Part shown: one piece after another, positions 60,012 through 64,000 of the stretch
Layout: each line of letters opens with the position of its first letter
Position numbering within the stretch: position 1 is the first letter of the stretch
Assembly: GCF_945859705.1 (NCBI RefSeq)
Contig: NC_079136.1
Location: 91,573,120 to 91,637,119 of the forward strand
Origin: Episyrphus balteatus
Lineage: Eukaryota; Arthropoda; Insecta; Diptera; Syrphidae
Direction of reading: 5' to 3'
Length of the DNA: 64,000 nt
Translations under genes and position numbers: made by a program
Notes under the pieces: model-generated
Database searches by the model: none
What the model was told of the DNA's origin: nothing
Seen by the model: the letters and a program-made list of their open reading frames with translations, nothing else

Positions 60012-61559
60012 TTTTTAAAGTTTAATAAGAAAAAGGAATGTTGTTTCTGAGTATAATTATGTTTCTGAGATATTATTTGGTGAAACGTTCCTTAAAAACT
60101 AACGAAAACGAGACACTGAAAACATAAGTAAAAAAAAAACTAACGATTAAAATAAATCCCACTATGCAAGACAATTTTTTTTATTTATTTTATTCTGGTT
60201 TTCTCGTTGATCACTTTACTGCAGATTCCAACAATTTTTTGTAAACGTAACAGTCCAGTTATCTTTTCGTTCCTGTATGGGAAAACTATGCGTTAAATCT
60301 GATTATTTTGATTTTTTGGCAGTTTTTTGGGATTATGGCTCAGTAACCATTTGAAATTTTTGGACAATAGTGTGAACGCATTATTGTCAAAATATGCAAA
60401 AATACCCAAATATTATGTCTTGTGATTTTAGCCCTAATTGTTGTTGACAAAAATGATGTAGCACCTCAATTAAGCTAGTTAGATTTCCTTTAGTAGGTAA
60501 TAGAAAATTCTAGGAAATTTTATGAACATTTCCACTAAGTTTTAGCTTAAAAAAAAATATTTATATACCATAAGCTACTGAGCTAGTTACAATTAATCTC
60601 ATAGCTTTCAGAAGCTATATTAAAAAAAAAAAAAAGGTTGTCTGTAAAGCCGGTTTACGGACGATGATTTTACGTGACAACGTCGTCAGAAAACAGGTTG
60701 TGTGGTTTTGTTTAAAATGAGTCAATTGAAGAGTTTACTTTTTTCAAACAATCATTATTTCAAGAAAAAGCTAAAAAAAAATACCTTTTTTATTTTCTCA
60801 TTATATTAATTTTTTTTTTATTTTAAAAGCTTACAAAAAAAAATATGCAATTTAAAAGCAAAGTATTTCTTCTTTTATTTTTAAATTTTTATAATGCACA
60901 AAGAGTATAAAAATAATTTATTGAAAACAATCATTTTCATCAAAAAAAGCAAAGAAAACATGAATTTTTATCTTCTCACGTCATTAATTTCATTTTTTTC
61001 CCTAACAGCCCATAACAAATTTTATACCATCTGAAAGCGTATTGTCTTAGCTCAAAATATACATCTACATCTACAAAAAGAGCTGTCAAATTTCATTAAA
61101 AAAAGCAAAAAAAACATTTATTTTTATGTTCAGGCTATGGAATTTTTTTGTTTGACAACCTATAAAAAATTTTATACCATGTGAAAGCTTATTATTTCAC
61201 CTTTCATATGACTTATAAATCTCATTTCAAAGATGCCTACAAGAGAAGTTAGAATTTTTTAAAGTCAACCATGTCGAATTTCCAGACTGGTGGCTGTTCG
61301 GGGGGCAACAGATCTCCACTGGTGTTTTGAGGTTTTTCGCAAGTTTCTTGATTTAACATTGTGTAGCTTGTAGTTAGTGTACCGTTATGTGTGGTATACC
61401 AAATGAAAGGTAATTGTATCAGGATGCTCATAAAAGTTTAATAAGATTTCTATCTGCTCTTGGTCAAAAGTTATAACCTGTTGAATTCTAAAATTCGCAC
61501 ATATTTAGTCGCGGTCATGGTCTCATGGTGTCATTACTCTATATACTTTATTCCTGTAT
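60012..61559. other. Non-coding DNA
   Basis: No supported gene. Repeated phrases such as TTTATACCAT(C/G)TGAAAGC and CAAATTTCATTAAAAAAAGC around 60950-61200 suggest an internal repetition, possibly part of repeat H extending left. Confidence 0.4.
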
Positions 61560-62130
61560 CTATTTAAGAAAAAAAGATAAAAATTAAAAACGTGTTTTTT
61601 AAAAACTTGTTTCTTCCGTTTTTCAGTCAAAGCCTCACTAAACGATTCCAAGTTTTTGCACATGTATACATAAGACCAACATCTACATGTCCTATAAGTT
61701 TCAGATTCTTTGAACGCTCCAAAAAAAAGCTAAAAATACAAAAATAACCCAAAAATACCCCTAAAAAATAAGGTGTTTTCAAAAATTCATATTTCGAAAC
61801 GCAGAGTGTTGGAAAAAAATCCGTTTCAGACACCTAATTTTTTTTCCCTCATCTTTCACCTGGCATCTTTAGAATTGTCAAAAAAAATGTCCTTTACCCA
61901 AAATCATCATTTTGTCATAGCCCCATCACGTGTACAACGTTCAAACAAAACGTTATAGCTTAGTTTCAAAATTGTTTAGAATTTTTTCTTAAATGCAGTT
62001 ATTTTTAAATTAATCTCATCTATCTATAACAAAAAAACATCAATTCTGTACGACTTCGAGTTTAGATTTTAGCCCAAATTTCATCTTTCCGTTTTACCCC
62101 TGTTTACCCTATCAAATGACTAAATTTTTA
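61560..62130 (+). mobile_element. Dispersed repeat H, copy 2 (diverged)
   Basis: The order of segments matches about 57590-58120, for example CCTATAAGTTTCAGATTCTTTG, AATCCGTTT(C/T)AGAC followed by CTAATTTTTTTT, and TTTACCCTAT. Divergence is high, so this is an old family. Copy 2's boundaries are not defined. Confidence 0.6.
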
Positions 62131-64000
62131 AAAATCCTTCATTTGGATTAAGCTTTAGGTTATTATCTTTCAAATAAGCTATAGAAGATTTTTGTATCTC
62201 TAAGTTTATTTTTAATTCTGAATTGAAATTTTTTGCCGCACTGCGAAAGTGCGAGAGTGTAACGTTAGAAAATGGCGTCACTTTTTTGTGGCGGCTGCCA
62301 TGGTTCATCGATTTATAAGACGTTATCACGTCAAAAACTATTGGATATTTACTGTCAAAAAACTCTTCTTCAGGGAACAAATTAACTTTTAATAAAAAAT
62401 GGTAAAAAATAACCACATTTTTTTTACTTTTAGGGAAAACCCTTAGTTTAAACATTTTGTTTTGTATTTTTTTTATTTTTAAAGGAGTAACAAAAACATA
62501 GTCTGATAAACCTCAGATAGAGCTTATTCCTAGGAATAAAAATTTTTTTATATTGAAATTTATTCTTCTGATTAGTCTAACTGAATGAATTCTTAAATGA
62601 TTTTCATCTCAAATATTGTGAGAACAAGTAATGATGTCGACCTTGTGCTAATTTTATTTATTTATAAAGCGAAAAATAAGAATTTCCAATTATGAAAAAA
62701 ATGAGTTTTGAATCGAATATCATGAGAATAATCCCATTGTTGTATTGACTAGAAAAAAAAAAATTGAAAAATGACTCCAAGCTCATTTTATTTTACCAAA
62801 TTTTGCTTATTGGTAAAATTTATATAAAAGTCTATGTTGGAAAATGGGCTTAAAATTTCAAAACATTTCAATTTTGTTTTAAATAATTATCAAGAACATA
62901 ATCAAATCACTGTTTTAACTATAGGCTTATTTTATAGAAGATTAGTATGAAGGTACACTTTTTTGTTTGAAAACATGCTCTATTAAAATCACAATCTTAT
63001 TTCATATACCTATAAATTAGTTGAACTGGGTAATTTTTTTTTGTTCTTGCATTGTTCTTGATTTGGTTTTTTTATTTTCGGTATTGTTTTTTTTTTAAAG
63101 TAGCTCTATTTTTGAGAAACTATATGGTTTATCGATTGGTAAAAAAATCAATATATTTTTTGATATAAATCTGTTAAAAAAACTGATAATGTGATCAGTA
63201 GAGTGAAAGTTAAAACGTCAAAAATCATTTTTTTTTTTTCAATCGAAAACCCCATTACCTATGTACCTACACTGATTTTAAAACTTTGGTTTTATTCGAA
63301 CAAGTAATAACGATTGAAAATTGTCTCACAATTTTTTCTTGTTCATCTAACGGTTTTCCCTGAGTTTTTTTTACCCAAGAGAATTTAAACCATTTTTGAG
63401 GGTTTTTTCTTACTTTTTTTATTGGACATCATAATAGTAAGTCAAAAATGTATAGATAAAATAGTTGATACTTATAATACTAGAGGATAAACTATTTTTG
63501 AGATGCAAATATGTGGAATCCACATGTGGATAGAAAATTTTCATTTCTATAGTAATTTTTATTTACTATTTTGCATATTTATATTTGCATATAAATCACC
63601 TATTGAGTAGTATTTTTTTCTTCTGATTATGAAAGAACCAATTTATTCTCTTAAAATTGCTTAACTTTTTTTGCATAAAATAAGAATAGGTATGTGAATT
63701 TTTAAACAAAAATAACAACAAATAAATTAAAACTCAAAAAAAGGTACCTACCTATATTTTTGAACAAAAATGAATGAAACGCTTCGTCTGGAGCTGTTGT
63801 TATTTTTAAAAATTCCAAACATTTAAAAGAAATTTTATATCTTTTTAGTAAAAACGAGAAAATTACCATCCGCGGAACGTGCTACATTCTTATTTTCAAA
63901 TAATCAGAAGTCTGGTACAATAGAAGGGATTATGTATCAATATAATAATTATAATTAAATGTTTTGAGTAGCGAATTTTTTCATATGAAAATAATTTGTA
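62131..64000. other. Non-coding DNA
   Basis: A minus frame at 62120-62455 (111 codons) lacks a domain and overlaps repeat-like sequence. The short palindromic repeat at 62511-62590 recurs from 53250-53325. Nothing else was recognised. Confidence 0.45.
62511..62590 (+). repeat. Second copy of the TTATTCCTAGGAATAA repeat
   Basis: It matches 53250-53325 with few changes; the palindrome is at 62524-62539. The two copies share about 75 bp and then diverge on both sides. Confidence 0.7.

Noticed and set aside
62120..62455. 111-codon minus-strand frame
   Set aside because: Overlaps repeat-like sequence; no recognisable domain or promoter.

Overview
The window is eukaryotic nuclear DNA, most likely from an insect and probably a fly (Diptera). 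It is AT-rich, full of homopolymer runs, almost free of long open reading frames outside transposons, and crowded with insect-type mobile elements: two roo-like BEL/Pao retrotransposons, a Tc1 relic, and many foldback or MITE elements. One small candidate gene has an arthropod-style TATA plus initiator promoter. The species cannot be named from sequence alone.

Two nearly identical BEL/Pao elements dominate. Copy 1 (11284-19613) has an intact 434-bp 5' LTR, a tRNA-Arg-type primer site and one uninterrupted 2477-codon frame reading Gag, protease, reverse transcriptase, RNase H, integrase and an F-type envelope-like region. Its 3' LTR is cut after 239 bp and joined to a second 331-bp piece of its own integrase. 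Copy 2 (28412-38462) has two complete 434-bp LTRs that look identical and a perfect 5-bp target duplication (CTGTC), so it is a very recent insertion. Its reading frame is split in front of the protease motif by a 1519-bp foldback element (30829-32347) with a 3-bp TAT duplication. The same foldback family flanks copy 1 on both sides, so each repeat family is found inserted in the other.

Layout: 1-2977 AT-rich DNA with a (TTTTA)n array; 2978-5370 a foldback element (itself holding a nested MITE with a 9-bp duplication) abutting a composite dispersed repeat; 6532-7225 another dispersed repeat; 7.7-8.6 kb a GC-richer unique patch; 9513-10854 two MITEs and a composite-repeat fragment; 11090-20500 BEL copy 1 in its foldback host; 22.6 kb a possible MITE; 24962-25995 a foldback with tandem units in its arms; 28412-38462 BEL copy 2; 39017-41506 two more foldbacks, one with arms built of degenerate GTTACG repeats; 45372-48610 reverse-strand composite repeats; 52058-52955 a decayed Tc1 transposon; 57401-58250 and 61560-62130 diverged copies of one dispersed repeat; 59367-60011 a small gene candidate with promoter and poly(A) signal.

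No tRNA, rRNA, CRISPR or operon structure was seen. The only host protein proposed is the 65-residue one at 59574, whose function is not recognised. Most of the biology here is transposon on transposon. All repeat relationships come from reading by eye and have not been computed.
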